32,892 nt of DNA, from contig JACMPP010000102.1 of the NCBI GenBank assembly GCA_014377445.1, positions 1 through 32,892 of the forward strand, in the 5' to 3' direction. The stretch's first letter is position 1. The number at the start of each line of letters is the position of its first letter. Under the pieces are notes generated by a model. That model was not told where the DNA came from. It did not search any database and was given only the letters and a program-made list of their open reading frames with translations. Source of the stretch: Oligoflexus sp. Its GTDB lineage: Bacteria; Bdellovibrionota_B; Oligoflexia; Oligoflexales; Oligoflexaceae. Both the position numbers and the translations under genes were made by a program. Shown piece after piece: positions 24,433 to 32,753 of this stretch.

Positions 24433-25161
24433 TCATTTCCCCAAAGTAAAGCTGTTGACATGCTTTTTTAGTATGATGTCTCCCGCAAGTGGAACAGACC
24501 AGTAAACCGAGTAGAAGACCTTTGCCCCGACCGACTTAGAACCTGCCGCAAAATCCGAGCAAGAGATGTTCGCGCCGGTTTGAAGATTAAGCAGATGCCA
24601 GCCGACCTCGGCAAAGGAAAAAGGGGAATTTAAGAAGGTTCCGGGAGGGGCTCTGCTGTCCTGCTTGATCGTCAAACAAAGATAGAAAACATTATCGTTG
24701 GGGTTGTTCGCATTCATTGGCTGATGGGGAGACGTGCAACGCCCGGCTACAGCATTGTAAGGAGACGAACCCAGCTTACTTAAGAGTTGACTTCTTTGGG
24801 CAGCGGTCATTGTTCCGGGAAAATTATAAGAGCTCGATAGATTTTGGGTAAAATTCAGGGCGGACATTCCCGATGGACTCGCGAAAGGTCGATTGTTGAG
24901 TTGGGAGTGAAAATCGACACATCCCGTGGTGGCGCTATTCACTTGCCGAATGATAGTTGAGAGTTCCTGAGTGAGAGCTTGATTGACATCGCTGATCGCA
25001 GTCTCGCTGTCCAATCTCTTTCGGCTCGTTTGAGAGGATTGTCGTGCTTGAAAATAGAGGCTGATGGCGAGGCTTATAATGCCCATGGATATGATGACCT
25101 GGATCAGGGAAAATCCGTCTTGGCGAGATTTCGATCGATTCTTATCCAATATCATGGGCAT
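24433..25161 (-). CDS. prepilin-like protein with Gln at position +5
   Basis: The leader MPMILDKNRSKSRQDG is followed by FSLIQVIISMGIISLAISLY, a prepilin N-terminal helix cleaved after Gly. Position +5 is Gln instead of the near-invariant Glu. In type II secretion the tip pseudopilin GspK also lacks this Glu, so this may be the tip-most minor pilin. The globular domain (~200 residues) has several cysteines (GCVDFH, GRCTSPH, YLCLTI, ISCSDF). Two ATGs are possible (25161 and 25155); the second overlaps the preceding stop codon as ATGA, showing translational coupling with the upstream membrane protein. It is followed after 4 nt by the second prepilin gene. Confidence 0.8.
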   Translation of the reverse strand: MPMILDKNRSKSRQDGFSLIQVIISMGIISLAISLYFQARQSSQTSRKRLDSETAISDVNQALTQELSTIIRQVNSATTGCVDFHSQLNNRPFASPSGMSALNFTQNLSSSYNFPGTMTAAQRSQLLSKLGSSPYNAVAGRCTSPHQPMNANNPNDNVFYLCLTIKQDSRAPPGTFLNSPFSFAEVGWHLLNLQTGANISCSDFAAGSKSVGAKVFYSVYWSVPLAGDIILKKHVNSFTLGK

Positions 25162-26114
25162 TGATCCCCCTTATGCGGCAATTGCAATTGCAGGGAATCG
25201 GACATAACGATGGCCGGGAATGAATCCGTTGCCAGCAGTCGCCGCATAACCTCGCTAATCATCGATTGTGAGATCATTTCGCCGCCACCCTGCTCTAAAG
25301 CGGAGACGAGTCGGGCTCGACTCGATTCCAAGGTCTGGCCCGGGTCGTGAAGCAGAAATCGATCGGGATAGGCAACCAAGAAGTGGAAAAAGAAAACCTT
25401 ATCAGCCTTCGGATATTCCGACGACGCGACTTGGCCCGAGGAGATCTTCAGCTGCTGTTGGCCCAACTTGCTCATCGAAGGGGTAGATTGCTGGCTGCAG
25501 CGTTGTTGATTGTGGGTGGTGCAAAGGAAAAGCCCCATCAGCGTCCTCTTTTCAACGTGCTCCAAGACAAATTCGCTAGCATAGCCGTTGCGTAGTTGTT
25601 CTAGAGATACCGTTTTTTGCCAAGGCTTACGATCGCTGCTGGGATCGATATCTTCAAGGCTCAGCACCAGTGAGGGATGACTCTCGGCTAGCAAGTCCAG
25701 ATCCGTTTTTATGATATCCAGATCGCTGTGGACGCAGCCTTGTTGGAAGGATTTCGTCGAGACTTTGAATAGGGGAGCTTTGCCCTTGTTTATGACGAGA
25801 GGCAAAGTCTGCAAACCAGCAGCACGCTCAGCTACGAGGACTTTGATTCTTTGCTGATTCTCGGCTTTAAGCTCGTGCAGTTCTTTTTGGGTCGCGATTA
25901 TGGTCGGCGTCCCCATAACGGCGGCTCGCAACTTCTGTTCGGCTACGGGACTGACCCGGCGACTGTTCCACTCATAATAGATCCCGCAGATGACAACTAA
26001 AACAATTGCTATGGATTTTTTCTTTGCTGACCCTTGGGCATCGCCCCCCGCTTTTCTCGATTTTTTAGGAGAGGACTTTGCCTCTTCAGATTTCGGCGGT
26101 CCTCGAGATGGCAT
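25152..26114 (-). CDS. single-pass membrane protein of the Hint/prepilin operon, unknown function
   Basis: A 320-residue protein with a Lys/Ser/Pro-rich N-terminal tail (about 33 residues), one transmembrane segment (SIAIVLVVICGIYY, ~34-47) and a large outer domain. A helical segment follows the membrane (KELHELKAENQQRIKVLVAE), as in PilN/PilO-like or periplasmic scaffold proteins. Cysteines are scattered (QGCVHSD, LFLCTTHNQQRCSQ). No leader peptidase site is present, so it is not a prepilin. Its ATG overlaps the stop of the Hint-domain gene (TAATG) and its own stop overlaps the next start, so all four proteins are made together. Possibly a pilus-assembly or anchoring partner. Confidence 0.7.
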   Translation of the reverse strand: MPSRGPPKSEEAKSSPKKSRKAGGDAQGSAKKKSIAIVLVVICGIYYEWNSRRVSPVAEQKLRAAVMGTPTIIATQKELHELKAENQQRIKVLVAERAAGLQTLPLVINKGKAPLFKVSTKSFQQGCVHSDLDIIKTDLDLLAESHPSLVLSLEDIDPSSDRKPWQKTVSLEQLRNGYASEFVLEHVEKRTLMGLFLCTTHNQQRCSQQSTPSMSKLGQQQLKISSGQVASSEYPKADKVFFFHFLVAYPDRFLLHDPGQTLESSRARLVSALEQGGGEMISQSMISEVMRRLLATDSFPAIVMSDSLQLQLPHKGDQCP

Positions 26115-27733
26115 TAGGGTTCCTCCTCGTTGGGTTGATCGATCGTCAGAGATTCGAGCAAATGGCGACTGCTAACCCGCTTTTGCAAATAGAGATCACC
26201 CGTTATTATACCATCGGCTACGACCATGTGCCCAGCTTCTGAACTGGGATCAGCGTCTAATTCGAGGTTCCACACATGTTTGCCGTAACCCTGAGTTTCC
26301 TTGACGACGGAATCCACCTTGGACCAGCCCCCTTCTTGGGATTGAATCCAGTCGCCGGCTTTCAATTCCTTGGCGCTCAAAAGGCCCAGTTGAGTGAAGA
26401 AGGGATGGCCCTCGGTGACCCGAACTGTCTTGCTGCCTTGAGTGACCCTAAAAAGCGCCTGTGATTCATTTCCCTCGACTATTTTGCTTACAGTCACAGC
26501 TTTCTTAAGAATGGGATTCCAGATGCGGTCACCCGCCCGGAGATCTTTGATTGGCACCTTCCGTCCGTTTTCCAAAAGGATTTGAGTATCCTCGGCAAAG
26601 CAACCCATGCCGCCACGTACTCCAACCACACCAACGTTTTGGCAGCCGTTATTAGGATCGAAACCGTAGAAATTACTGCATTGATAACAAACATAAAAGC
26701 CCGGGCGAAATCCATTATACCAATTTCGATGTGCCATGTAAGACGTCTCGCAAGTATAGACCGGGCTGACGCTATCGCACTGGTAGGCACAGATCTCAAC
26801 ACTCACCGGAGTGGTGACGGTCATCACAAATTCCATGATCACCATAGTACCATCGACCTGCTCGGCGAAAGCCTGTAGAGTGTTCGCCCCTGGCGCTATA
26901 GCGATTGGTCCTAGCAATACCTGGTAATTGGCGTCAATGCGGTCGGCACTGGTGCGCGGGTAGGAACCGGTGCCAGCGATTTGCACGCCGTTATTATATA
27001 TTTTTGCATCGGTGATCACGTTATTACACTCAAGATAGACATCGGCACTCGTTTCAGGAGTGTTTAGACTTGGATTGCCGACAGGCTTTTTGTCAGCTGG
27101 AAAAAAATTTCCCGCTGCATCTTTCGCATAAAATAAGCAACCGGAAGCCGGCGGTGCCGACATTGCTAAGAAAGCGTTGGTTTTGGAGACCTTGCTAGCT
27201 TGGCCTTGAGTCCCGACGCTAGTGCCTTCCGCTTCTACATAGACGCCTTCTATAAGGAAGGGGTGCACCTCATTGCATTTCCATCCAAGTACCTTGAGGT
27301 GGCTGTTAGAATCTGCGCTAATCGAAGGTTTTATGCCTCGACTTAACTGAGTGAATATATTTTCGCTGTTGGTCTTCAGCTGATCTTGAGATGGGCTAAA
27401 GATTGTAATCGCATCGGCGCTAGACGTCCAATCGCTTTGCGTGGAGTCGGCGAATTTTTGGTCTGGGCCGCAGGGGCTCGTAGAAATATAAGGATCCAAA
27501 TGCAGCGGGGCGGCAGCATTGCTTGCCTCACTGACTAAAAGTCGAGCGGCCATTTGCAGAGACGATGAGTTTTGCTGGGCCAGGAAACTTTTTCGGCTTT
27601 CACTGCGAACCTGATCCAGGCGGTTATTGAGGCTGCTGAACTCGCTCTGAGCCAACATCATGGAGATGCCGCCGATTATTACCAACAGTGGTGCGGCTAC
27701 GTTGCCCTCCTGACCTTTGAAAAATCTCCGCAT
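26114..27733 (-). CDS. membrane-anchored protein with C-terminal Hint (hedgehog/intein) domain
   Basis: A 539-residue protein. The N-terminus (FFKGQEGNVAAPLLVIIGGI) carries one hydrophobic segment and a helix like pilus-associated TadG/PilX proteins. A Cys-rich central region (residues ~195-375) precedes a Hint domain (378-520). The domain starts at Cys 378 in GMGCFAEDTQILLENG, with VPIKDLRAGDRIWN (block A), VTEGHPFFTQLG (block B, Thr 440 and His 443), LKAGDWI, and the last block GHMVVADGIITGDL. The nucleophilic Cys and the TxxH pair needed for the N-S acyl shift are present. The C-terminal His-Asn of splicing inteins is not, so cleavage or thioester transfer at Cys 378, as in hedgehog, is predicted rather than splicing. 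It is the first gene of the pseudopilin operon; GAGG precedes the ATG. Confidence 0.83.
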   Translation of the reverse strand: MRRFFKGQEGNVAAPLLVIIGGISMMLAQSEFSSLNNRLDQVRSESRKSFLAQQNSSSLQMAARLLVSEASNAAAPLHLDPYISTSPCGPDQKFADSTQSDWTSSADAITIFSPSQDQLKTNSENIFTQLSRGIKPSISADSNSHLKVLGWKCNEVHPFLIEGVYVEAEGTSVGTQGQASKVSKTNAFLAMSAPPASGCLFYAKDAAGNFFPADKKPVGNPSLNTPETSADVYLECNNVITDAKIYNNGVQIAGTGSYPRTSADRIDANYQVLLGPIAIAPGANTLQAFAEQVDGTMVIMEFVMTVTTPVSVEICAYQCDSVSPVYTCETSYMAHRNWYNGFRPGFYVCYQCSNFYGFDPNNGCQNVGVVGVRGGMGCFAEDTQILLENGRKVPIKDLRAGDRIWNPILKKAVTVSKIVEGNESQALFRVTQGSKTVRVTEGHPFFTQLGLLSAKELKAGDWIQSQEGGWSKVDSVVKETQGYGKHVWNLELDADPSSEAGHMVVADGIITGDLYLQKRVSSRHLLESLTIDQPNEEEP

Positions 27734-27994
27734 AGTTCAGATCCTCACAGTTGAGCCAAGAATTCGACTCTTCGGAGTTGGATCGGGAGAAGACATTGAA
27801 AACTGGAGCTAAAATATAAAGTATCTATGTAATTTGATAGTTATACTACTTCACAGTTGAAAAGTTGCCAATCTTGGGGGGCGTGGGTTAGAGATTTTAT
27901 TCTTTTGACCTAAGCTCCTGTCAATTGTAGGTTTAGGGAGGTTTTTAAAAAATCACGAAAGGCTCGGTCGAAGTTTCGATAGATAATTTGAGAA

Positions 27995-28288
27995 TCACTG
28001 AAAATTTTTGCACGAGACCGAGCCTGGTAAACTCCAGCGGGCTCCTGTAACGTCCATTCGATCTTTGACCACGTGGCGGCAAGCTCCCCCAATGACTCCG
28101 CTGGCAATCGGCAAGCCCCGAGCAAGGTATTCATCATAGCGGAGATATGCTGCATTATTGTGGAGATAACCGGCACAAAGCTCGACGCCATCTCGATTCT
28201 CAATCCCCTGGCAAGTAGCCGAGCGTCGCATAGCGGCAGCAACCTGCTTGGCTTTTCCTTGCAGAGTCATACCCAGGTAACTTAACAT
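27995..28288 (-). pseudogene. transposase fragment, ISKra4-type
   Basis: The frame encodes the C-terminal part of an ISKra4-family transposase: LQGKAKQVAAAMRRSAT, then YLRYDEYLARGLPIASGVIG, GACRHVVKDRMD and TGARWSL. In intact copies the pattern I-A-S-G-V-I-E-G-A-C-R-H carries the catalytic Glu; here it reads GVIGGACRH, so the Glu is replaced by Gly. The match stops after ARWSL, where the frame is lost. The N-terminal two-thirds are missing upstream of 28288. This is a dead insertion-sequence remnant between the Hint operon and proS. Confidence 0.75.
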
Positions 28289-28344
28289 ATTGAATTAAAC
28301 TAATGTTGGAAGTCAAATCGTGTGGTCAAGGGTTTGGCAGGCAA

Positions 28345-28373
28345 GAAAAAAGGCTCCTCAATGAGGAGCCTTT
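28345..28373 (-). terminator. intrinsic terminator of the ettA-proS transcript
   Basis: A near-perfect stem AAAGGCTCCTCA / TGAGGAGCCTTT (28349-28373) with a tiny loop. On the minus strand it is followed by a further run of T residues. It starts 5 nt after the proS stop codon, a textbook rho-independent terminator. Confidence 0.88.
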
Positions 28374-28377
28374 AAGA

Positions 28378-29904
28378 CTAGTAGGATTTAGCGAGAATCG
28401 ATCTCTTCTTCGACGGCTTGCCGGTGAAGATGCAGGTACCTTCTTCAGCAGGGCCCTCAAGAGGGATGCAGCGATGCGTGATCTTGAGTTCTTTGAGAAG
28501 CTTCTCAGTCTCAGCGTCTTCAACCCAGTGAACCAACGCGAAGCCGCCGTGGGCTTCCTGTTTGTTCTCGTCTTTACTCTTCGATGTGAAGAATTTTTTC
28601 AACTCATCCAGGCTATCGATCTTCACAGTGTGCTCGTTGTGAAAGGCTAGTGCCTTATCATAGAGACCTTGCTGCATATCGGCGAGTGTCTGCGGCAGGT
28701 TCTTAACGAACTCGCTGCGGCTCACGCCCTTCTTGTCTTTCGGCGAAGACGTCCGAAGGCCAACGAATACGGAGTCCGAAGCCATATCGCGAGGACCGAC
28801 TTCAACACGGACCGGCACACCTTTCTTGATGTGTTGCCAGGCCTTCTCGCCACCACGGAGGTCGCGGGAGTCGATTGTTACGCGGATCTTCTCGTCGGCA
28901 TAGTACGAGCCGGCGATTTCTTTTTCCAAAGCCTTGCAGTACGCGAGGACGTTGGTCTTTTCTTCGTCGGTCTTAAAGATCGGCATGATCACAACGTGCT
29001 TCGGCGCCACGCGGGGTGGTAGAACCAAACCGTCATCATCCGAATGGGTCATGATCAAGCCACCGACCATACGTGTTGAGACGCCCCAAGACGTAGTCCA
29101 GGCATGAACTTCATCGCCCTTCTCGTCCTGGAACTTGATGCTCATTGCTTTGGAGAAGTTCTGACCGAGGAAATGCGAGGTTCCCGCTTGGAGAGCCTTA
29201 CGATCCTGCATCATCGCTTCGATCGTATAAGTGTCATCGGCACCCGGGAAGCGCTCGTGAGGAGCCTTCTCGCCTTTGATGACCGGCATTGCGAGATAGT
29301 TCTTGGCGAAGTCCTCGTAAACGTCGAGCATACGCAAAGTTTCTTCGACCGCTTCCTGAGAAGTGGCGTGAACGGTGTGACCTTCCTGCCACAGGAATTC
29401 CGTCGTACGAAGGAACATACGCGTTCTCATTTCCCAGCGGACGACGTTTGCCCACTGATTGATGAGAATCGGCAGGTCGCGATAAGACTGAACCCATTTC
29501 GCGTAGGAAAGACCGATGATCATTTCCGATGTGGGGCGAACGACCAGTGGTTCGTCGAGCTTGCCGGCTGGAACGAGAGTCCCATTGGGGCCTGCTTCGA
29601 GGCGATGGTGGGTGACGACTGCACATTCTTTGGCAAAGCCTTCAACGTGCTGAGCTTCTTTTTCCATCAGACTCAAAGGAATGAACAAAGGAAAATAAGC
29701 ATTCTCATGACCGGTTTCCTTGAACTTGCCATCGAGAATCCGCTGCATATTCTCCCAGATTGCGTAGCCCCAGGGCTTGATAACCATGCATCCGCGAACA
29801 ACCGAGTTTTCGGCCATGTCTGCAGCTTTGATGACCTGTTGGTACCATTCTGCATAATCTTCGGTTCGGGTCGGGCTTATTGCGTTTAGCTGCGCCTTGC
29901 TCAT
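28378..29904 (-). CDS. proS: prolyl-tRNA synthetase, type 3 (eukaryote/archaeon-like)
   Basis: Charges tRNA-Pro in the cytoplasm. The short ~508-residue form lacks the bacterial editing insertion and has the eukaryotic-like layout: an N-terminal class II core with YAEWYQQVIKAADMAE, VVRGCMVIKPWGYAIWE, PLVVRPTSEMIIG (motif 2 side) and RWEMRTRMFLRTTEFLWQEGHT. The HSDDDGLVLPPRVAP motif 3 region leads to an anticodon-binding domain (RDLRGGEKAWQHIKKGVPVR). It ends in the C-terminal zinc-domain-like tail, GTCIFTGKPSKKRSILAKSY, with the terminal Ser-Tyr. The ATG at 29904 is used; a GTG three codons upstream is possible. It is 23 nt after ettA, so both share a transcript and terminator. Confidence 0.95.
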   Translation of the reverse strand: MSKAQLNAISPTRTEDYAEWYQQVIKAADMAENSVVRGCMVIKPWGYAIWENMQRILDGKFKETGHENAYFPLFIPLSLMEKEAQHVEGFAKECAVVTHHRLEAGPNGTLVPAGKLDEPLVVRPTSEMIIGLSYAKWVQSYRDLPILINQWANVVRWEMRTRMFLRTTEFLWQEGHTVHATSQEAVEETLRMLDVYEDFAKNYLAMPVIKGEKAPHERFPGADDTYTIEAMMQDRKALQAGTSHFLGQNFSKAMSIKFQDEKGDEVHAWTTSWGVSTRMVGGLIMTHSDDDGLVLPPRVAPKHVVIMPIFKTDEEKTNVLAYCKALEKEIAGSYYADEKIRVTIDSRDLRGGEKAWQHIKKGVPVRVEVGPRDMASDSVFVGLRTSSPKDKKGVSRSEFVKNLPQTLADMQQGLYDKALAFHNEHTVKIDSLDELKKFFTSKSKDENKQEAHGGFALVHWVEDAETEKLLKELKITHRCIPLEGPAEEGTCIFTGKPSKKRSILAKSY

Positions 29905-29927
29905 ATTCTTCACTCTTTCTACAATTA

Positions 29928-31604
29928 TTATCGTTCCAAGCGAGCGCGACGAACGCGTTTCGGAACATCAGCATCAGCACCAAGGCGCTTCTTGCGATCA
30001 TCTTCAAAGTCCGAGAAGTTGCCTTCGTACCAATAGACTTCGCCATCGCCTTCGAAAGCGAGGATGTGGCTACAGATACGGTCGAGGAACCAGCGATCAT
30101 GGCTAATGACGACCGCGCAACCGGCAAAGCTCAGGAGAGCTTCTTCCAGAGCGCGCATGGTGGTGATGTCGAGGTCGTTGGTAGGCTCATCGAGGAGGAG
30201 TACGTTAGCGCCTGATTTACAGAGGAGCGCGAGCTGAATACGGTTACGCTCTCCACCGGAGAGATCGCCGACTTTTTTCTGCTGATCCTGACCGTTGAAG
30301 TTGAAGCGGCTCACGTAAGCGCGTGCGTTAACTTCTTGTTTGCCCAAAAGTACGTTGTCCGCACCTTGGGAAACGGCCTGGTAAATCGTCTGCTCGGGAT
30401 CGAGACCGAGGCGCGACTGCTCCATGTAGCCGACCACTGCGGTTTGACCCACGGTGAAGCTACCCGCATCCGGCTCAGCGATCTTGGCAATCATGCGGAA
30501 GAGAGTTGTTTTACCAACGCCGTTCGGTCCGATGATGCCGACGATACCGCCCGCAGGGAGTTTAAAGTTGAGGTCATTGAAGAGGACTTTGCCACCAAAG
30601 GCTTTCTTAACATGATCCGCTTCGATAACGATGTCGCCCAAACGAGGACCGGGCGGAATGTAGATCTGAAGATCTTTGTCCTGGCCACGGGACTCTTCGT
30701 TAAAGAGTTTTTCGTAAGCCGAAATTCGAGCCTTGTTCTTCGCTTGACGAGCTTTAGGGGATTGACGAACCCACTCAAGCTCCTGCTGAAGATATTTGCG
30801 GCGTTTGCTTTCGCCTTTTTCTTCCTGCTCAAGACGTTTTTCTTTTTGTTCGAGCCAAGATGTGTAGTTTCCTTTCCAGGGAATACCGGCACCGCGATCG
30901 AGTTCAAGAATCCAACCGGCGACGTTATCCAGGAAATAACGATCGTGGGTCACGGCAATGATTGTGCCTTTGTATTCCTGCAAATGCTTCTCAAGCCAAC
31001 GAACCGATTCGGCATCCAAATGGTTGGTGGGTTCGTCCAGGAGGAGGATATCCGGCTTTTGGAGGAGAAGACGGCAGAGAGCGACGCGACGGCGTTCACC
31101 ACCTGAGAGCTGATCGACGATGGCATCTTCGGGAGGACAGTCGAGGGCGCTCATGGCAAAGCTAAGGCGATCGTCGAGGGTCCAGGCATCCATACGGTCG
31201 AGAAGATCCTGAACTTCGCCCTGACGTGCGATCAACGCATCCATCTGGTCGGAAGTCATGTCTTCGCCGAACTTCAAATTGATTTCTTCATACTCTTGCA
31301 TAAGTGCAACGGTGGTCGCGGCGCCTTCTTGCACGATCTCTTTTACGGTTTTGCCCGCTTCGAGATTCGGTTCCTGCTCGAGGTAACCAACAGTAAAGCC
31401 CTCCGAGAGGTGCGTTTCACCGGTAAATGTCTCGTCGACACCAGCCAAGATCTTAAGCAGGGAACTTTTACCGGAGCCGTTGGCACCGAGTACCCCGATC
31501 TTCGCGCCATAGAAGTAAGACAGGTAAATGTTTTTAAGGACGGTCTTTTGACCATGTGTCTTAGATACATCGACCATGGAATAGATTACTTGTTTATCTG
31601 ACAT
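29928..31604 (-). CDS. ettA: energy-dependent translational throttle protein EttA (ABC-F ATPase)
   Basis: Soluble ABC-F protein that binds the ribosomal E-site and gates entry into elongation according to ATP/ADP state. Two ATPase cassettes: Walker A GANGSGKSS (40-48) with LSGGERRRVALCRLL and LLLDEPTNHLD; then GPNGVGKTT with LSGGERNRIQLALL and LLLDEPTNDLD. Between them is the interdomain linker rich in Glu/Lys/Arg (LEQKEKRLEQEEKGESKRRK), and the arm insertion typical of EttA lies in the first cassette (KTVKEIVQEGAATTVALMQE). The start at 31604 (MSDKQVIYSM) gives 558 residues, close to the E. coli protein. A five-codon longer start is possible. Co-transcribed with proS. Confidence 0.95.
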   Translation of the reverse strand: MSDKQVIYSMVDVSKTHGQKTVLKNIYLSYFYGAKIGVLGANGSGKSSLLKILAGVDETFTGETHLSEGFTVGYLEQEPNLEAGKTVKEIVQEGAATTVALMQEYEEINLKFGEDMTSDQMDALIARQGEVQDLLDRMDAWTLDDRLSFAMSALDCPPEDAIVDQLSGGERRRVALCRLLLQKPDILLLDEPTNHLDAESVRWLEKHLQEYKGTIIAVTHDRYFLDNVAGWILELDRGAGIPWKGNYTSWLEQKEKRLEQEEKGESKRRKYLQQELEWVRQSPKARQAKNKARISAYEKLFNEESRGQDKDLQIYIPPGPRLGDIVIEADHVKKAFGGKVLFNDLNFKLPAGGIVGIIGPNGVGKTTLFRMIAKIAEPDAGSFTVGQTAVVGYMEQSRLGLDPEQTIYQAVSQGADNVLLGKQEVNARAYVSRFNFNGQDQQKKVGDLSGGERNRIQLALLCKSGANVLLLDEPTNDLDITTMRALEEALLSFAGCAVVISHDRWFLDRICSHILAFEGDGEVYWYEGNFSDFEDDRKKRLGADADVPKRVRRARLER

Positions 31605-31702
31605 GAATTCCATCCGCATCGCTAGATTATAGAACGAGGCGATAATCTATAGGAATCGAGGAGAGATCGCTAGAGGGAAGCACGGAAGTGAAGGCCCCCT
31701 AA

Positions 31703-32227
31703 TCAGGAGGCGCGTTTGACGGAAGCTTGGAGGAGCGTGTTGGTTTCATTCTCTTTCCAGTCATCGTAGGAGAGAGTAGAAGCGGACTTCTCATGAGCGC
31801 TTCGGAGAAGAAGGTCGTTGAGCTTCTTGGACTCGACGAGAGAGAACGCGCTTTGGACAGCACGAATCAGTTGATCGTACTCGATCGGTTTATGAAGCAA
31901 ATGAAAGAGGTTTTGACTCTCTTTGGGGATTGCGATTTTGGCGCGATCCATTCCCGTAACTAAAATGACGGGCAGATTGGGATCATAAGAAGATAATGCA
32001 ACGAGCAATTCGTCTCCTCTGACTTCAGGCATGCGTATGTCAGAGACGATCACATCGGGTGAGAAGCTCTCTATCAGATCGACTGCATCCGCAGCATCGT
32101 AAGCAACTTTGACCTTAGCGCCTGCACTTTGCAGTACCGCTCTATAAATTTCAGCAAGTTGAACCTCATCATCTACGATCAAGACGCGCGGCATTCCCAT
32201 TTTCGATCTGAATTTCTGACTAATCAT
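31703..32227 (-). CDS. response regulator receiver protein
   Basis: CheY-like receiver domain. The start at 32227 is chosen because AGGTGA lies 5 nt before it; ATGs at 32200 and 32194 are alternatives without a good site. Residues: acidic pair Asp 19-Asp 20 (VLIVDDE), phospho-acceptor Asp 63 (DVIVSDIRMPE), Thr 91 (VILVTGMD) and Lys 113 (LLHKPIEYDQL), so all switch residues are intact. After the receiver, ~45 residues form a helical tail (AFSLVESKKLNDLLLRSAHE..) without a DNA-binding or enzymatic domain, so it signals through protein contact. No histidine kinase is next to it. It lies 98 bases upstream of ettA on the same strand. Confidence 0.88.
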   Translation of the reverse strand: MISQKFRSKMGMPRVLIVDDEVQLAEIYRAVLQSAGAKVKVAYDAADAVDLIESFSPDVIVSDIRMPEVRGDELLVALSSYDPNLPVILVTGMDRAKIAIPKESQNLFHLLHKPIEYDQLIRAVQSAFSLVESKKLNDLLLRSAHEKSASTLSYDDWKENETNTLLQASVKRAS

Positions 32228-32451
32228 TCGTGTCACCTGTGCTCGGTATCTGTGAAACCCATGCGGAGTATCCACTTGCTAGGTATTAAGTCGGCATAGT
32301 GCTGACGAAACTTAAGGCAAAACTCTCCGAATTCTCGACTTTTCCAACGCACTCGCCAGTCCGGTATTCTTACTTTGTGTAAGACAAAATAGTCTTGCGA
32401 TATCGCTATGAAAGAATCGGAAAGAAATCTTGAGAAAATGCAAAAGTAGGG

Positions 32452-32480
32452 TTGACGATAAGGGATTCGCTCCGTATAAA
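32452..32480 (+). promoter_or_regulatory. rRNA operon promoter (sigma-70 type)
   Basis: -35 TTGACG (32452-32457) and -10 TATAAA (32475-32480) separated by exactly 17 bases, ~270 bases upstream of the 16S gene. It is close to consensus, as expected for an rRNA promoter, with an AAAATGCAAAAG A-rich stretch just upstream that could act as an UP element. Confidence 0.75.
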
Positions 32481-32587
32481 CCTACCCATCGGGGCGACGC
32501 GAAGAACAAAGAGAAACGAAGTAAAGAAAAGAAAAATTTTTCTTGAAAAAAAAATCTCTCTGAACTAAAAACACCCTTCGACCAAAC

Positions 32588-32606
32588 GCTCTTTGAAAAC
32601 TGAATA
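32588..32606 (+). promoter_or_regulatory. boxA-like antitermination element in the rRNA leader
   Basis: GCTCTTTGAAAACTGAATA fits the boxA region (core GCTCTTT) found in ribosomal RNA leaders, where the Nus factors load to prevent premature termination. Its position between promoter and 16S gene supports the call. Confidence 0.65.
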
Positions 32607-32681
32607 GAATACGCAAAAAACCAAGTGCGAACGTCAATTCCTTTGACGCTTGAGTAATCAAGTGAAGAAGGAATAAAAAAA

Positions 32682-32743
32682 GTTCCGCTCTTAGCAAGCG
32701 GAACAAAATAAAAAATTACGAAGCCATCTTAGGATGAGCTTCG
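32682..32743 (+). other. two leader hairpins immediately upstream of 16S rRNA
   Basis: Hairpin 1: GTTCCGCT (32682-32689) / AGCGGAAC (32697-32704), 8 bp perfect. Hairpin 2: CGAAGC (32719-32724) / GCTTCG (32738-32743), with an inner CATC / GATG (32725-32728 / 32733-32736). They lie within 75 bases of the predicted 16S 5' end, where precursor folding and RNase III processing stems occur. Confidence 0.6.
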
Positions 32744-32753
32744 GTCAGGTATT

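Noticed and set aside
26114..27733. Full self-splicing intein in the Hint protein
   Set aside because: The C-terminal His-Asn and a +1 nucleophile are missing and no conserved extein continues after the domain; autoprocessing by cleavage is more likely.
29104..31106. Long plus-strand open frames (261 and 256 codons) opposite proS and ettA
   Set aside because: They lie exactly antisense to two strongly conserved housekeeping genes and show no domain motif or signal; they arise from codon bias of the real genes.
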